64,000 nt of DNA, from positions 1,860,001 through 1,924,000 of the forward strand of contig NZ_CP061714.1 of the NCBI RefSeq assembly GCF_014764385.1, written 5' to 3'. Each line of letters opens with the position of its first letter. The first letter of the stretch is position 1. The position numbers and the translations under genes were made by a program. Source of the stretch: Luteimonas sp. MC1825. GTDB taxonomy: Bacteria; Pseudomonadota; Gammaproteobacteria; Xanthomonadales; Xanthomonadaceae. Under the pieces are notes generated by a model. That model saw nothing but the letters and a program-made list of their open reading frames with translations, was not told where the DNA came from and searched no databases. This document shows, one piece after another, positions 38,863 through 48,911 of the stretch.

Positions 38863-39765
38863 TCAAGCGAGGAAACCCTGCTGCAGGGCGGCCTTGCCGT
38901 CGATGCTGCCGGCTTCGAGCGCACGGATGCGTTCTTCCAGCGGCGGGTGGCTCATCATCAGCCGGCGCAGGCCGTGGGCCACGCCGCCGCTGATGCCGAA
39001 CGCGGCGACCTGCTTGGGCAGCGTGTTGGCGCCCTGGTTGAGCGACAGGCGCCTGAGCGCGGCGACCATCTTGTCGCGCCCCGCGAGCGCGGCGCCGCCC
39101 GCGTCGGCCCGGAACTCGCGGTGGCGCGAGAACCACATCGCGATCAGGCTCGCGAACAACCCGAACACCAGGTCCAGCGCGAACACGATGGCGTAGTACG
39201 CCATGCCGCCGCCTTCCCGGCCATTGCTCAGGTAGCCATCCACCGCGCGCCCGACCACCCGCGCAAGCACGATCACGAACGTGTTCAGCACCCCCTGCAG
39301 CAGCGCCATGGTCACCATGTCGCCGTTGGCCACGTGGCTGATCTCGTGCGCCAGCACGGCCTCGGCCTCGCCATGGTCCATCGAACGCAGCAGCCCGGTC
39401 GACACCGCGACCAGCGCGTTGTTGCGGCTCGCGCCGGTCGCGAAGGCGTTGATCTCCGGCGCCTCGTACACGGCCACTTCGGGCATGCCGATGCCGGCGG
39501 CCTGCGCCTGGCGGGCGACGGTGTCCACCAGCCAGCGCTCGGTCTCGTTGCGCGGCTGGGTGATGACGTGCAGCCCGGCGGCGCGCTTGGCCACCCACTT
39601 CGACGACAGCAGCGAGATCAGCGAACCGCCGAAGCCGAACAGCAGCGCCATCACCAGCAACCCGCCCATCGACTGCGGGTTGATGCCGAACACGGACATG
39701 ATGATGCTGAGCAGCGCGAGCACTGCCAGGTTGGTGGCAAGGAAAAGAGCGACGCGCTTGAGCAT
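38863..39765 (-). CDS. htpX: Membrane protease HtpX
   Basis: A 300-residue inner-membrane M48 zinc protease involved in membrane protein quality control. Two membrane segments lie at the N-terminus ([20 protein letters not shown] and [20 protein letters not shown]), the zinc motif is [18 protein letters not shown], two more segments follow, and the Glu ligand is in [13 protein letters not shown]. The ATG at 39763-39765 gives the standard start [12 protein letters not shown]. It diverges from gluQ across 86 bases. Confidence 0.96.
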   Translation of the reverse strand: MLKRVALFLATNLAVLALLSIIMSVFGINPQSMGGLLVMALLFGFGGSLISLLSSKWVAKRAAGLHVITQPRNETERWLVDTVARQAQAAGIGMPEVAVYEAPEINAFATGASRNNALVAVSTGLLRSMDHGEAEAVLAHEISHVANGDMVTMALLQGVLNTFVIVLARVVGRAVDGYLSNGREGGGMAYYAIVFALDLVFGLFASLIAMWFSRHREFRADAGGAALAGRDKMVAALRRLSLNQGANTLPKQVAAFGISGGVAHGLRRLMMSHPPLEERIRALEAGSIDGKAALQQGFLA

Positions 39766-39851
39766 GGCGGGTGTCCTGGGATGACGCGGGGATAACGTGC
39801 AAATTGTGGCCATGCACGCTTAAATTCAAGCCGACGCCCAGGTTGCCGCCC

Positions 39852-40781
39852 GTGCCCAGCCAGCCACCCGATCCACCGTCGCGGCCGCCGTACCGCGGCC
39901 GCTTCGCACCCTCGCCCACCGGCCCCCTGCATTTCGGCTCACTGCTGGTGGCCTTCGGCAGCTGGCTGCTGGCGCGCCGCGCCGGCGGCGAGTGGCTGGT
40001 GCGGGTGGAGGACGTCGACCCGCCGCGCGAGGCGGTTGGCGCCGCACGCGCGCAACTGCGCACCCTGGACGCGTTCGGCCTGCACCCGGATGGCGCGGTG
40101 GAGTACCAGTCGCGGCGCGGGGCGCTGTACGCGGCGGCGCTGGCGCGCCTGGCCGAGGCCGGCCTGGCATTCGAGTGCCACTGCAGCCGTGCAGACCTGG
40201 TCGCCAGCGGCGGAATCCACCGCCGCTGCGTGTCCGGCGCACGACGTGCCGATCCCGCGATGCGGCTGCGCGTGCCCGACGGCACGCGCATCGCATTCGA
40301 CGACGGCGCGCACGGCCGCATCGTCCAGGATGTCGCGCGCGAGGTCGGCGACTTCGTGCTGCGCCGCGCCGACGGCCCCTGGGCGTACCAGCTTGCCGTG
40401 GTCGTCGACGATGCCGCGCAGGGCATCACCGACATCGTGCGCGGCGCCGACCTGCTCGACTCCACCCCGCGCCAGTTGCTGCTGCAGCAGGCGCTGGGCC
40501 TGCCGCGGCCACGCTACCTGCACCTGCCGCTGGTGCTCGGCGCCGATGGCCGCAAGCTGTCGAAATCGCTGCACGCGATGCCGGTCGATGACGCCCGCCC
40601 GCTGCCGGCGCTGCGTGCCGCGTGGCGCGCGCTGGGCCAGGACCCGTGCGCGTTGCCGCCACGGGCAGCGCTCGCACCGTTCCTGGCCGCGGCGGTGGCG
40701 GCGGTCGATCCCGCCCGCATCCCGCAGGCGCCGGTGGCCATCGCCGCATTGCACAACGGCCCCGCAATGGATGGCGCATAG
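39852..40781 (+). CDS. gluQ: Glutamyl-Q tRNA(Asp) synthetase
   Basis: A GluRS paralogue without anticodon-binding domain that attaches glutamate to queuosine on tRNA-Asp. The ~309-residue product has the HIGH-like [20 protein letters not shown], cysteines of the zinc site in [14 protein letters not shown] and HRRCVSGA, and the KMSKS-like [10 protein letters not shown]. The GTG at 39852 is the most likely start; a far upstream ATG would overlap htpX. Its stop codon TAG forms the first three bases of a TAGAAT promoter element for the next gene. Confidence 0.92.
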   Translation: MPSQPPDPPSRPPYRGRFAPSPTGPLHFGSLLVAFGSWLLARRAGGEWLVRVEDVDPPREAVGAARAQLRTLDAFGLHPDGAVEYQSRRGALYAAALARLAEAGLAFECHCSRADLVASGGIHRRCVSGARRADPAMRLRVPDGTRIAFDDGAHGRIVQDVAREVGDFVLRRADGPWAYQLAVVVDDAAQGITDIVRGADLLDSTPRQLLLQQALGLPRPRYLHLPLVLGADGRKLSKSLHAMPVDDARPLPALRAAWRALGQDPCALPPRAALAPFLAAAVAAVDPARIPQAPVAIAALHNGPAMDGA

Positions 40782-40784
40782 AAT
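40779..40784 (+). promoter_or_regulatory. Candidate -10 box for the pha cluster, overlapping the gluQ stop
   Basis: TAGAAT begins with the gluQ TAG stop codon and lies 48 bases before the first phaB start. The 13-mer ATAGAATCCGCGG here recurs exactly before tRNA-Ala at 47049-47061. No good -35 was seen. Confidence 0.35.
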
Positions 40785-40831
40785 CCGCGGCAACGGACGC
40801 GTCGGGCGTCCATGCAACGGGGAGCGCGGAC

Positions 40832-41572
<741 letters not shown>

Positions 41573-41660
41573 ACGCGGCGGCGCCCTCCGGGCGCCGGTT
41601 GCAAGCCCTGCTGCACTGCGCCATGCTGCGGGCAAGTCCCGTTTTCAGAGCGCCTGCTCC

Positions 41661-42179
41661 ATGGCCATGCGCGTCATCAAGAAGTATCCCAACCGCCGTC
41701 TCTACGACACCGAGATCTCGAGCTACATCACCATCGAGGACGTCCGGCAGCTGATCGTCGACGGCGAGGACTTCGAGGTCCGCGACGCCAAGAGCGGCGA
41801 CGACCTGACCCGCCAGGTGCTGCTGCAGATCATCACCGAGCACGAGCAGGACGGGCAGCCGATGCTGTCCACCGAGTTGCTCAGCCAGATCATCCGCTTC
41901 TACGGCGATTCCCTGCAGGGCTTCATGGGGACCTACCTCGAGCGTTCGATGCATACGTTCCTCGAGCAGCAGCAGCAGTTCCGCCAGCAGATGGGCGGGA
42001 TGCTCGGGCAGACGCCGTGGGCGATGATGAACCAGCTCACCGAGCGCAACATGGCGATGTGGCAGGAGCTGCAGAAGAGCCTCGTCGCCGGTGTGGCGCG
42101 CCCGTCCGGAGAGCCGGCCGGCAAGGCGGACAAGACCGACAGCACCGCCGCCGGCAACCAGAAGCCACGCGGCAAGTGA
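41661..42179 (+). CDS. phaR: Polyhydroxyalkanoate synthesis repressor PhaR
   Basis: DNA-binding regulator that also associates with PHA granules and controls phasin genes. The 172-residue protein begins with the PHB/PHA accumulation regulator domain, RVIKKYPNRRLYDTEISSYI and LIVDGEDFEVRDAKSGDDLT. A second conserved block follows, QPMLSTELLSQIIRFYG. The C-terminal half is Gln/Met-rich and ends in a charged tail. It lies between two reductase genes, so the three probably act together. Confidence 0.93.
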   Translation: MAMRVIKKYPNRRLYDTEISSYITIEDVRQLIVDGEDFEVRDAKSGDDLTRQVLLQIITEHEQDGQPMLSTELLSQIIRFYGDSLQGFMGTYLERSMHTFLEQQQQFRQQMGGMLGQTPWAMMNQLTERNMAMWQELQKSLVAGVARPSGEPAGKADKTDSTAAGNQKPRGK

Positions 42180-42187
42180 GCGCCACC

Positions 42188-42928
42188 ATGGGGAAACGCG
42201 TTGCCGTCGTCACTGGCGGCATCGGCGGGCTGGGCACGGCCATCTGCCGGACGCTCGCCGCGTCGGGCCAGCGCGTGATCGCCGCCGACCTCGGACGCGA
42301 TGCCGCACGTGTCGAAGCCTTCGAAGCCGCGGTCGCCGGGCTGGACGTGGCCTTCATGCCGCTGGATGTCACCGATTTCGACGCCTGCGGCGCCCTGGTG
42401 GCCAGCGTCGAGTCCGGCGAAGGCCGCCTGGACGTGCTGGTCAACGCCGCCGGCATCACCCGCGACGGCACGCTGCGCAAGATGGATCGCAGCCACTGGG
42501 ATGCGGTGCTGTCGGTGAACCTGGATGGCGTGTTCAACATCTGCCGCCATGCGCTCGAGGGCATGACGGCTCGCGGCCATGGCCGTATCGTCAACATCAG
42601 TTCGGTGAACGGGCAGACGGGCCAGTTCGGGCAGACCAACTACGCCGCCGCCAAGGCCGGCATGCACGGCTTCACCATGGCCCTGGCGCGCGAAGTTGCG
42701 CGCAAGGGCGTGACCGTCAACTCGGTGTCACCCGGCTATTGCGAAACCGCGCTGGTGATGGCCATCCCCGAAGACATCCGCGCCGGCATCGTCGACCAGG
42801 TGCCCGTCGGCCGCCTCGGCCGCCCCGACGAGATCGCCCGCACCGTCGCCTTCCTCGCCGCCGAGGATGCCGGCTACATCACCGGCGCCAACATCCCCGT
42901 CAACGGCGGCATGTTCATGAGTTTCTGA
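42188..42928 (+). CDS. phaB: Acetoacetyl-CoA reductase PhaB, copy 2
   Basis: A second 246-residue PhaB-like SDR with VTGGIGGLGTAICRTL, NAAGITRDGTLRKM, the Ser in ISSVNGQTGQFGQ, and Tyr-Lys in NYAAAKAGMHGF. It is clearly paralogous to copy 1, with the same catalytic set but a diverged cofactor half. It starts eight bases after phaR. Whether it prefers another chain length or cofactor cannot be told from sequence. PHA synthase (phaC) is not in the window. Confidence 0.9.
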   Translation: MGKRVAVVTGGIGGLGTAICRTLAASGQRVIAADLGRDAARVEAFEAAVAGLDVAFMPLDVTDFDACGALVASVESGEGRLDVLVNAAGITRDGTLRKMDRSHWDAVLSVNLDGVFNICRHALEGMTARGHGRIVNISSVNGQTGQFGQTNYAAAKAGMHGFTMALAREVARKGVTVNSVSPGYCETALVMAIPEDIRAGIVDQVPVGRLGRPDEIARTVAFLAAEDAGYITGANIPVNGGMFMSF

Positions 42929-43012
42929 GCGGCCTGGGAAGCGCGTTTTTGGCCACGGATTTACGCGGATAGACGCGGCCGGGGCAACAGCTTGCTTGGC
43001 CACGGACCTCCC

Positions 43013-43921
43013 TCAGCGAGCAGCCGTCGCGCCCTGCGGGCAGAAGCGTTTCTGGTATTCCATCGCCTTGGGCATCAGCGACTGCAGGTTCTCGATGCGC
43101 GTGCCGGGATTGGGATGCGTGGACGAGAACTCCGGCGGGGCTTCGCCGCCACTGGACGCGCTCATGCGCTCCCACAGCGGCACCGCTTCCTGCGGGTCGT
43201 AGCAGGCGGCGGCGGCGAGCATCAGGCCGACCACGTCGGCTTCGGTCTCGTGCTTGCGCGCGTACGGCAACAGGTAGCCGTAACCCATCGCGGCCATCAC
43301 CATCTGCTGCTGCTGCGGGTCCATGCCGCTCATCGCGCCCGCCATCTGCCCGACCTGGGTCAGCTTCTGCTGCGCCATGCGCTGCGCACCGTGGCGCAGC
43401 AGGGCGTGGGCGATCTCGTGACCCATCACCACCGCCATCGCATCGTCGTTCTGCGCCACCGGCACCAGGCCCGTATACACCGCCATCTTGCCGCCGGGGA
43501 GGCAGAAGGCATTCGCCTGCTCGGACTGGATGACATTGACGTCCCACTCGAAGCCGGCCGAGAAGCCCGGCGCCTGCTGCCCGTTTTCCGCCGCCAGCGC
43601 CGCCTCCACTTCAGGCACCTTGGCGATCAGCCGCTGCGCGATTTCGCGGATCTCGCGCGCGATCGGCAGGTTGGGATCCACCGGCCGTTCGGTCGACAGG
43701 ATTTCCTCGTAGGCCTGCAGGCCCAGCGCCTTTTCGTCCTCGATCGACAGCGACTTGTCGATCAGCACCTTCTCGCCGGTCACCGGGTCGACGGTCTGGT
43801 TGGAGAAGTAGTAGTAGGCGCCATAGCCGAGGAAAGCGATCAGGATCAGGATCCTGGGATTGAAGCCGCGACGCGGCGACGACTGGCGCTGCTGTTGACG
43901 TCCCAACGGGTCCTGACGCAT
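43013..43921 (-). CDS. M48-family membrane-anchored metalloprotease
   Basis: A 302-residue zinc protease of the LoiP/OMA1 type. An N-terminal membrane anchor (ILILIAFLGYGAYYYF, residues ~23-38) is followed by a periplasmic domain with the zinc motif VVMGHEIAHALLRHGAQRMA and the Glu ligand in RKHETEADVVGLML. NAFCLPGGKMAVYTGL is a conserved family block. The ATG at 43919-43921 gives a Gln/Arg-rich cytoplasmic start. It lies 22 bases after the FGE-like gene on the same strand, probably an operon. Presumed role: envelope protein quality control. Confidence 0.92.
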   Translation of the reverse strand: MRQDPLGRQQQRQSSPRRGFNPRILILIAFLGYGAYYYFSNQTVDPVTGEKVLIDKSLSIEDEKALGLQAYEEILSTERPVDPNLPIAREIREIAQRLIAKVPEVEAALAAENGQQAPGFSAGFEWDVNVIQSEQANAFCLPGGKMAVYTGLVPVAQNDDAMAVVMGHEIAHALLRHGAQRMAQQKLTQVGQMAGAMSGMDPQQQQMVMAAMGYGYLLPYARKHETEADVVGLMLAAAACYDPQEAVPLWERMSASSGGEAPPEFSSTHPNPGTRIENLQSLMPKAMEYQKRFCPQGATAAR

Positions 43922-43943
43922 TCGCCTTGCTCCTGCCCTGGTT

Positions 43944-45827
43944 TCAGATGTCGCGCGCGACGCGGAACCCCACGCGCGCATTGGTGTTGTCGACCGGTGC
44001 CGGTGCGCGCCAGGCGCTGCGCGTCTGCACCGGCGAGCTCGCCCAGGCACCGCCGCGCACCACCTGCGTGCGGCAACCCGGATTCACCCAGGCCGCGCCG
44101 TCACCAGGAGCCCGCCGATAGCTGTCATGCCAGCAGTCGGCGACCCATTCGCTGACATTGCCCGCGAGGTCGTGAAGACCGAATGCATTTGCCGAGAAAC
44201 TCCCCACCGGCGCGGGACCCCAGTGGCCGTCTTCGTAATCGGCGAACGCGTTGCTCCAGCTGCGCCCACCCGGCGAGCGATCGCCGGCCCCGGTGAGGTT
44301 GCCAGCGCCGGGGGGAGGCGCGGCGTCGCCCCACGGGTACTGGCCACTGCCACCGGCGCGCAGCGCGTACTCGAATTCCGCCTCGCTCGGCAGACGGTAG
44401 CGCTGGCCCGTCACTGATGCCAACCAGTCGGCATAGGCCTGCGCGTCGCGTGCACTGACGTGCACCACCGGCAACACCCCATCGGCGGGCGCGCCTGAAA
44501 AATCGGTGCGCCAGTCAGCCTTGCTGCGGCGCACGAAGTTGCCGCTGCGCTCGTCGTAGCTCATCGAGAACCCGCGCCGCTCGGCCCGGCTGCGATGACC
44601 GGTGGCCTCGACGAACCTGCGGAACTCCGCCACGGTCACCTCGTGCCGTGACAGCGCGAAGCCGCGATCGAAGCGCAGGTTGCGGCTCGGGCGCTCGCTG
44701 TCTTCCGCATCCCGGTCATCGGCTCCGGCACCCATGGTGAAGCCGCCGTGCGGCACCACCACCATCTGCGGTCCGCGTCCACCGCCGGCGGCATCGGTGA
44801 ACCGCTGGCCGGGCCGGAAGCTGCCGTAGTGCACCGCCAGGTCGATGCGCTCGCGCAACTCGACCACCGCCGGATCGCCGGGCGCGGCCAGGGTGAGCAT
44901 CTGCGCCAGGCGGGTGCGCGCGCGCTCGATGCCGTCGGCGGCATGCAGCGCGGCCATCGCCTCGTCGCGCAGGGCCAGCACGCGCGCACGGCGCATGGTG
45001 GCCACGCGCTCGCGCGCATCGGGGATCGTGGCACTGCCCTCGCGCACCTTGGACGCATGCGCAAGCCAGGCCTCGGCGGCGTCGAAATCGCCCTTCGCCG
45101 CGGCGTCTTCGGCGCGCCGGATCAGCGCACTCTCGACCGCGGCCAGGGTCTGCATGGCGCGCGGCTGGCCTTTGGACAGGGCGAGCACCTCGCGCACGCG
45201 GGCCAGCGCGCCGCCACCGTCTTCGCCGAGCCGCCCGGCGCGCAGTTCACCTTCGGCGGTGCGGTTGAGCTCCCACAGCTGTTCGGCACGGTCGACCTTC
45301 GCCAGGTACCCGCGCACCGCCTTGTCAGCCGGACGCAGGCTGCGCGCGACCGCAGCGACCTGCTGCGCGCGGCGCAGGGCCGCGATGTCGTCGCCGGCAC
45401 CGGCCAGCGCCTGGTCGCCCTGCGCGAGCAGGTCCTGCAGCGCGCGATCCAGGCCGGCCCGCGCCGTGCGGTCGTCGCCATCGCGGTCCAGGATGGCGAG
45501 ATACAGCGGTATCGCCGATCCCGGACCGGCATCGAGGTCGCCGGCTTCAAGCGCCGCCTGCGCGCGCGCACGGGTCACTGCCATGTCTTCGTCGTCTTCA
45601 GGCAGGTCCACGTGCGGCGCGCGCCACGTCAGGCGCTCGGCGATGCTGTCATCACCCGTGATGGTGACGCTGCCATCGCCGGTGGCGGCGCCGGCGGCAT
45701 CGGCGTTGGTATCGGTGTCACCGGCGTCGCGGTTGCAGGCGGCCAGCAGCGCGACCGCCAGCGTGACCAGGGCGATGACGGGCGCACGGCAACGTGGGCG
45801 GGCGGAGGCTGGGCGCGGGGCATTCAC
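43944..45827 (-). CDS. Lipoprotein with formylglycine-generating-enzyme (SUMF1) domain
   Basis: A 627-residue envelope protein. A lipobox, LLAAC, lies near residue 25 after a hydrophobic stretch. The middle ~50-340 is a long helical, Ala/Arg-rich region with repeat-like segments. The C-terminal ~250 residues are the FGE/SUMF1 fold: VVPHGGFTMGAGADD, RHEVTVAEFRRFVEATGH, RLPSEAEFEYALRAGG, YPWGD, GNVSEWVADCWHDS, RGGAWASSP, VGFRVARDI. Most bacterial members are not sulfatase maturases and some are ligand-binding or structural. The start is a GTG at 45825-45827. Paired with an M48 protease. Confidence 0.85.
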   Translation of the reverse strand: MNAPRPASARPRCRAPVIALVTLAVALLAACNRDAGDTDTNADAAGAATGDGSVTITGDDSIAERLTWRAPHVDLPEDDEDMAVTRARAQAALEAGDLDAGPGSAIPLYLAILDRDGDDRTARAGLDRALQDLLAQGDQALAGAGDDIAALRRAQQVAAVARSLRPADKAVRGYLAKVDRAEQLWELNRTAEGELRAGRLGEDGGGALARVREVLALSKGQPRAMQTLAAVESALIRRAEDAAAKGDFDAAEAWLAHASKVREGSATIPDARERVATMRRARVLALRDEAMAALHAADGIERARTRLAQMLTLAAPGDPAVVELRERIDLAVHYGSFRPGQRFTDAAGGGRGPQMVVVPHGGFTMGAGADDRDAEDSERPSRNLRFDRGFALSRHEVTVAEFRRFVEATGHRSRAERRGFSMSYDERSGNFVRRSKADWRTDFSGAPADGVLPVVHVSARDAQAYADWLASVTGQRYRLPSEAEFEYALRAGGSGQYPWGDAAPPPGAGNLTGAGDRSPGGRSWSNAFADYEDGHWGPAPVGSFSANAFGLHDLAGNVSEWVADCWHDSYRRAPGDGAAWVNPGCRTQVVRGGAWASSPVQTRSAWRAPAPVDNTNARVGFRVARDI

Positions 45828-45933
45828 GGGCGCCAGATTACGGCAAGCGGCCGCATCCGCGCAGCGGCCCGCGCCGCTGGGCGCCTGTGACGGCGTTTGC
45901 CGACCATGCCGCGTGGTCGGTAAGCTGGCGCCG

Positions 45934-47052
45934 ATGGACCAAGACTTCACCTGGATTGCCGAGCCGGCCGCCCTGCTCGCCCGCTTCGAAACACGCCCCG
46001 CCCGCATCGGCCTGGATACCGAGTTCATCCGCGAACGCACCTGGTGGCCGCAACTGGCCCTGGTGCAGATCGCCGTGCACGACGAGATCCTGCTGGTCGA
46101 CACACTGGCACCCGGCACCTGCGAGGCGCTGCGCCCGATCCTGCTGGATCCCGCGATCACCAAGGTGATGCACAGCGCCAGCGAGGACCTGATCGCATTC
46201 CGCCGCGCCTGCGACGCCGTGCCCGAGGGCCTGTTCGACACCCAGGTCGCGGCGGCGATCGGCGGGGTGGCCGCCGGTGCCGGCTACCAGAAGCTGGTGG
46301 CGGAGATCCTCGGCGTGACGCTGTCCAAGGGCGAGACGCGTTCCGAATGGCTGCGGCGGCCGCTGTCCGATGCGCAGCTGGCCTATGCCGCCGATGACGT
46401 GCGCCACCTGTTCGCCCTGCATGACCATCTGCGCGAGCGCCTCGAAGCGCTCGGGCGCATGGACTGGTTGAAAGAGGACTGCGCGCGCATGCGCGACACC
46501 GCGTGCAGCGACGCCCTGGAGCGCTGGCCACACTTGCCGATCCGCGCCGCGCAATACCTCGACGGCGATGGCCAGCGCCGCCTGCTGCGCCTGCTGCGCT
46601 GGCGCGACGCCTGGGCACGCGAGCACGACCGGCCGCGCACCTGGGTGCTGGACAACGATCTCGCCGCCGGCATCGCCCGCGCCAATCCCGCGGATACCGG
46701 TGCGCTGAAGCAGCTGCTCGATGCCCACCCCAAGGCGCCGCGCAAGCTGGGTGCCGAACTCTGGACCGCCCTGGGCACGCCGCTTGCCGACGAGGCCGAC
46801 GCGCCTCCGATCCGCACCGAGGAGCGCGACAAGGCCGCCGTGCGCCGCCTGCAGGACGCCGTGGCCGCGCGCAGCGCCGAACTCGGCCTTCCCGATGGCG
46901 TGCTCGCCTCGCGGCGTCGCCTGGAATCGCTGCTCGACGACGGCGACTGGTCGGTGCTGGGCGGCTGGCGCCGGGAGCTGCTGGTACCCACGCTGGCGCC
47001 ATTGCTCCCCGGCGCCACGCAGGGTTTGCCGAGCGGCGGAAGCACCGTATAG
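45934..47052 (+). CDS. rnd: Ribonuclease D
   Basis: 3'-5' exoribonuclease for tRNA 3' trimming. The 372-residue protein carries the DEDDy motifs: GLDTEFIRERTWWPQLALVQ, MHSASEDLIAF and AYAADDVRHLFAL with the Tyr-x(3)-Asp. One or two C-terminal HRDC domains follow (WPHLPIRAAQYLDG, LPDGVLASRRRLESLL). The ATG at 45934 is preceded by a weak site. Its TAG stop is also the start of the -10 box of the tRNA-Ala promoter, so a tRNA trimming enzyme lies directly before two tRNA genes. Confidence 0.94.
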   Translation: MDQDFTWIAEPAALLARFETRPARIGLDTEFIRERTWWPQLALVQIAVHDEILLVDTLAPGTCEALRPILLDPAITKVMHSASEDLIAFRRACDAVPEGLFDTQVAAAIGGVAAGAGYQKLVAEILGVTLSKGETRSEWLRRPLSDAQLAYAADDVRHLFALHDHLRERLEALGRMDWLKEDCARMRDTACSDALERWPHLPIRAAQYLDGDGQRRLLRLLRWRDAWAREHDRPRTWVLDNDLAAGIARANPADTGALKQLLDAHPKAPRKLGAELWTALGTPLADEADAPPIRTEERDKAAVRRLQDAVAARSAELGLPDGVLASRRRLESLLDDGDWSVLGGWRRELLVPTLAPLLPGATQGLPSGGSTV

Positions 47053-47055
47053 AAT
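47026..47055 (+). promoter_or_regulatory. Promoter of tRNA-Ala overlapping the end of rnd
   Basis: TTGCCG (47026-47031) and TAGAAT (47050-47055) are 18 bases apart, with the -10 starting on the rnd stop codon. The mature tRNA begins 11 bases after the -10. Confidence 0.6.
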
Positions 47056-47066
47056 CCGCGGATCGT

Positions 47067-47142
47067 GGGGCGGTAGCTCAGCTGGGAGAGCGTCGCGTTC
47101 GCATCGCGAAGGTCAGGGGTTCGATCCCCCTCCGCTCCACCA
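47067..47142 (+). tRNA. tRNA-Ala (anticodon CGC)
   Basis: A 76-base cloverleaf: acceptor GGGGCGG pairs with CCGCTCC (one G-U), D arm GCTC...GAGC, anticodon arm TCGCG-TTCGCAT-CGCGA with anticodon CGC, T arm AGGGGTTCGATCCCCC, discriminator A and encoded CCA. It reads alanine codon GCG. Confidence 0.95.
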
Positions 47143-47151
47143 CGATTCCAG

Positions 47152-47183
47152 ACGCCCGACCGGCAACGGTCGGGCGTTCTTTT
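47152..47183 (+). terminator. Rho-independent terminator of tRNA-Ala
   Basis: Eleven-base perfect stem ACGCCCGACCG / CGGTCGGGCGT (47152-47162, 47167-47177) with a GCAA tetraloop and TCTTTTT after it. Strong. Confidence 0.9.
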
Positions 47184-47212
47184 TGCCGGCACCGTGCGCG
47201 GCGTGCCAAAAT
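47183..47212 (+). promoter_or_regulatory. Promoter of tRNA-Arg
   Basis: TTGCCG (47183-47188), starting in the U-tract of the preceding terminator, and CAAAAT (47207-47212), 18 bases apart. The tRNA starts 12 bases later. Confidence 0.55.
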
Positions 47213-47223
47213 CGCGGGTTGCA

Positions 47224-47300
47224 GCCCCCGTAGCTCAGCTGGATAGAGCGTCCCCCTCCTAAGGGGAAGGTCGTGCGTTCGAATCGCGCCGGGGGCACCA
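47224..47300 (+). tRNA. tRNA-Arg (anticodon CCT)
   Basis: A 77-base cloverleaf: acceptor GCCCCCG pairs with CGGGGGC, D arm GCTC...GAGC, anticodon arm TCCCC-CTCCTAA-GGGGA giving anticodon CCT, T arm with CGTTCGAATCG, discriminator A and encoded CCA. It reads the rare arginine codon AGG. Confidence 0.95.
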
Positions 47301-47368
47301 CTCTCATCGCATCGACGGACGGTCGCCCCTGGGCCCGCCGCCGCGGCGCACGATCGCAGGAGCCTGCC

Positions 47369-48904
47369 ATGTCCCACCCCGTCCTCACCGCCCTCGGCCT
47401 GTCGGCCCACGAGTCCGGCACCTTCCTTGGTGGCGGCGAATGGTCGAAGACCGCCGATGCCGGTGTGCTCGAGCCGGTCAATCCGAGTACTGGCGAGGTG
47501 CTGGCCAAGGTCAATGCGACCTCGCAGGCCGACTACGAACTGATCGTCGAGCGCGCGCAGGCCGCCTTCAAGGTCTGGCGCACCACGCCCGCCCCGCGCC
47601 GCGGCGAAGCCATCCGCCTGTGCGCCGACGCACTGCGCGCGCACAAGGACCAGTTGGGCTCGCTGGTCGCGCTCGAAATGGGCAAGTCGAAGCCGGAAGG
47701 CGATGGCGAGGTCCAGGAGATGATCGACATCGGCGACTTCGCCGTCGGCCTGTCGCGCCAGCTGTACGGCCTGACCATGCATTCCGAGCGCCCGGGCCAC
47801 CGCATGTACGAGCAGTGGCATCCGCTGGGCATCGTCGGCATCATCTCGGCGTTCAACTTCCCGGTCGCGGTCTGGGCGTGGAATTCGTTCATCGCGGCGG
47901 TGTGTGGCGACATCTCGATCTGGAAGCCCTCGGGCAAGACCCCGCTGTCGGCGATCGCATCGATGCGCATCTGCAACGAGGCGCTGGCCAAGGCCGGCTT
48001 CCCCGACCTGTTCTTCCTGTTCAACGATGCCGGCAACGACCTCGCCGAGCGCTTCGTGGACGACAAGCGCATCGCGCTGGTGAGCTTCACCGGCTCCACG
48101 CGCGTCGGCCGCCAGGTCGGTGAGCGCGTCGCGCGCCGCATGGGCCGCTCGCTGCTGGAACTGGGCGGCAACAACGCGATCATCGTCGACGAGACCGCGG
48201 ACCTCGCGCTCGCCATCCCGGCGATCGCCTTCGGCGCCGTCGGCACCGCCGGCCAGCGCTGCACCAGCACCCGCCGCGTGTTCATCCACGAGTCGATCTT
48301 CGACGAGGTGCTGGGCAAGCTGAAGACCGCCTACGCGCAGGTCGAGAAGAAGATCGGCGACCCGACGGATGCCGCCAACCTGATGGGCCCGCTCAACAGC
48401 CAGTCCGCGGTCGACGCCTTCCTGGCGGCGATCGAGCAGGCCAAGGCCGCCGGCGGCAAGGTCGAGAGCGGCGGCACCGCGCTCACCGACCGCAAGGGCT
48501 TCTTCGTGCTGCCGACCATCATCACCGGCCTGGCCAACAGCGCCGAGGTGGTGCAGACCGAGACCTTCGCGCCGATCCTGTACGTGATGAAGTACTCGCA
48601 GCTCGACGAGGCGATCGCCATGCAGAACGATGTGCCGCAGGGCCTGTCGTCGTCGATCTTCACCACCAACCTCAAGCGCGCCGAGGCGTTCCTGTCGGCG
48701 GCCGGTTCGGACTGCGGCATCGCCAACGTCAACATCGGCACCTCGGGCGCCGAGATCGGCGGGGCGTTCGGCGGCGAGAAGGAAACCGGCGGCGGGCGCG
48801 AGTCCGGCTCCGACGCCTGGCGCGCCTACATGCGCCGCCAGACCAACACCATCAACTACTCGGACGCGCTGCCGCTGGCCCAGGGCATCAAGTTCGATAT
48901 CTGA
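47369..48904 (+). CDS. amaB: ALDH7-family aldehyde dehydrogenase (alpha-aminoadipic semialdehyde dehydrogenase type)
   Basis: A 511-residue NAD-dependent aldehyde dehydrogenase of the antiquitin (ALDH7) family, which oxidises alpha-aminoadipic semialdehyde in lysine degradation. Visible: the oxyanion region [20 protein letters not shown], the cofactor motif [20 protein letters not shown], the catalytic Glu in [10 protein letters not shown], and the nucleophile Cys in [18 protein letters not shown]. The ATG at 47369 follows GGAG; the frame upstream runs into tRNA-Arg. pyrD follows seven bases after. Substrate is by family only. Confidence 0.88.
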   Translation: MSHPVLTALGLSAHESGTFLGGGEWSKTADAGVLEPVNPSTGEVLAKVNATSQADYELIVERAQAAFKVWRTTPAPRRGEAIRLCADALRAHKDQLGSLVALEMGKSKPEGDGEVQEMIDIGDFAVGLSRQLYGLTMHSERPGHRMYEQWHPLGIVGIISAFNFPVAVWAWNSFIAAVCGDISIWKPSGKTPLSAIASMRICNEALAKAGFPDLFFLFNDAGNDLAERFVDDKRIALVSFTGSTRVGRQVGERVARRMGRSLLELGGNNAIIVDETADLALAIPAIAFGAVGTAGQRCTSTRRVFIHESIFDEVLGKLKTAYAQVEKKIGDPTDAANLMGPLNSQSAVDAFLAAIEQAKAAGGKVESGGTALTDRKGFFVLPTIITGLANSAEVVQTETFAPILYVMKYSQLDEAIAMQNDVPQGLSSSIFTTNLKRAEAFLSAAGSDCGIANVNIGTSGAEIGGAFGGEKETGGGRESGSDAWRAYMRRQTNTINYSDALPLAQGIKFDI

Positions 48905-48911
48905 GGACGCG

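Noticed and set aside
42929..43012. Repeated TTGGCCACGGA motif between phaB2 and the M48 gene
   Set aside because: Two short copies only. It may be part of a common interspersed fragment, but too little is present to call a repeat element.
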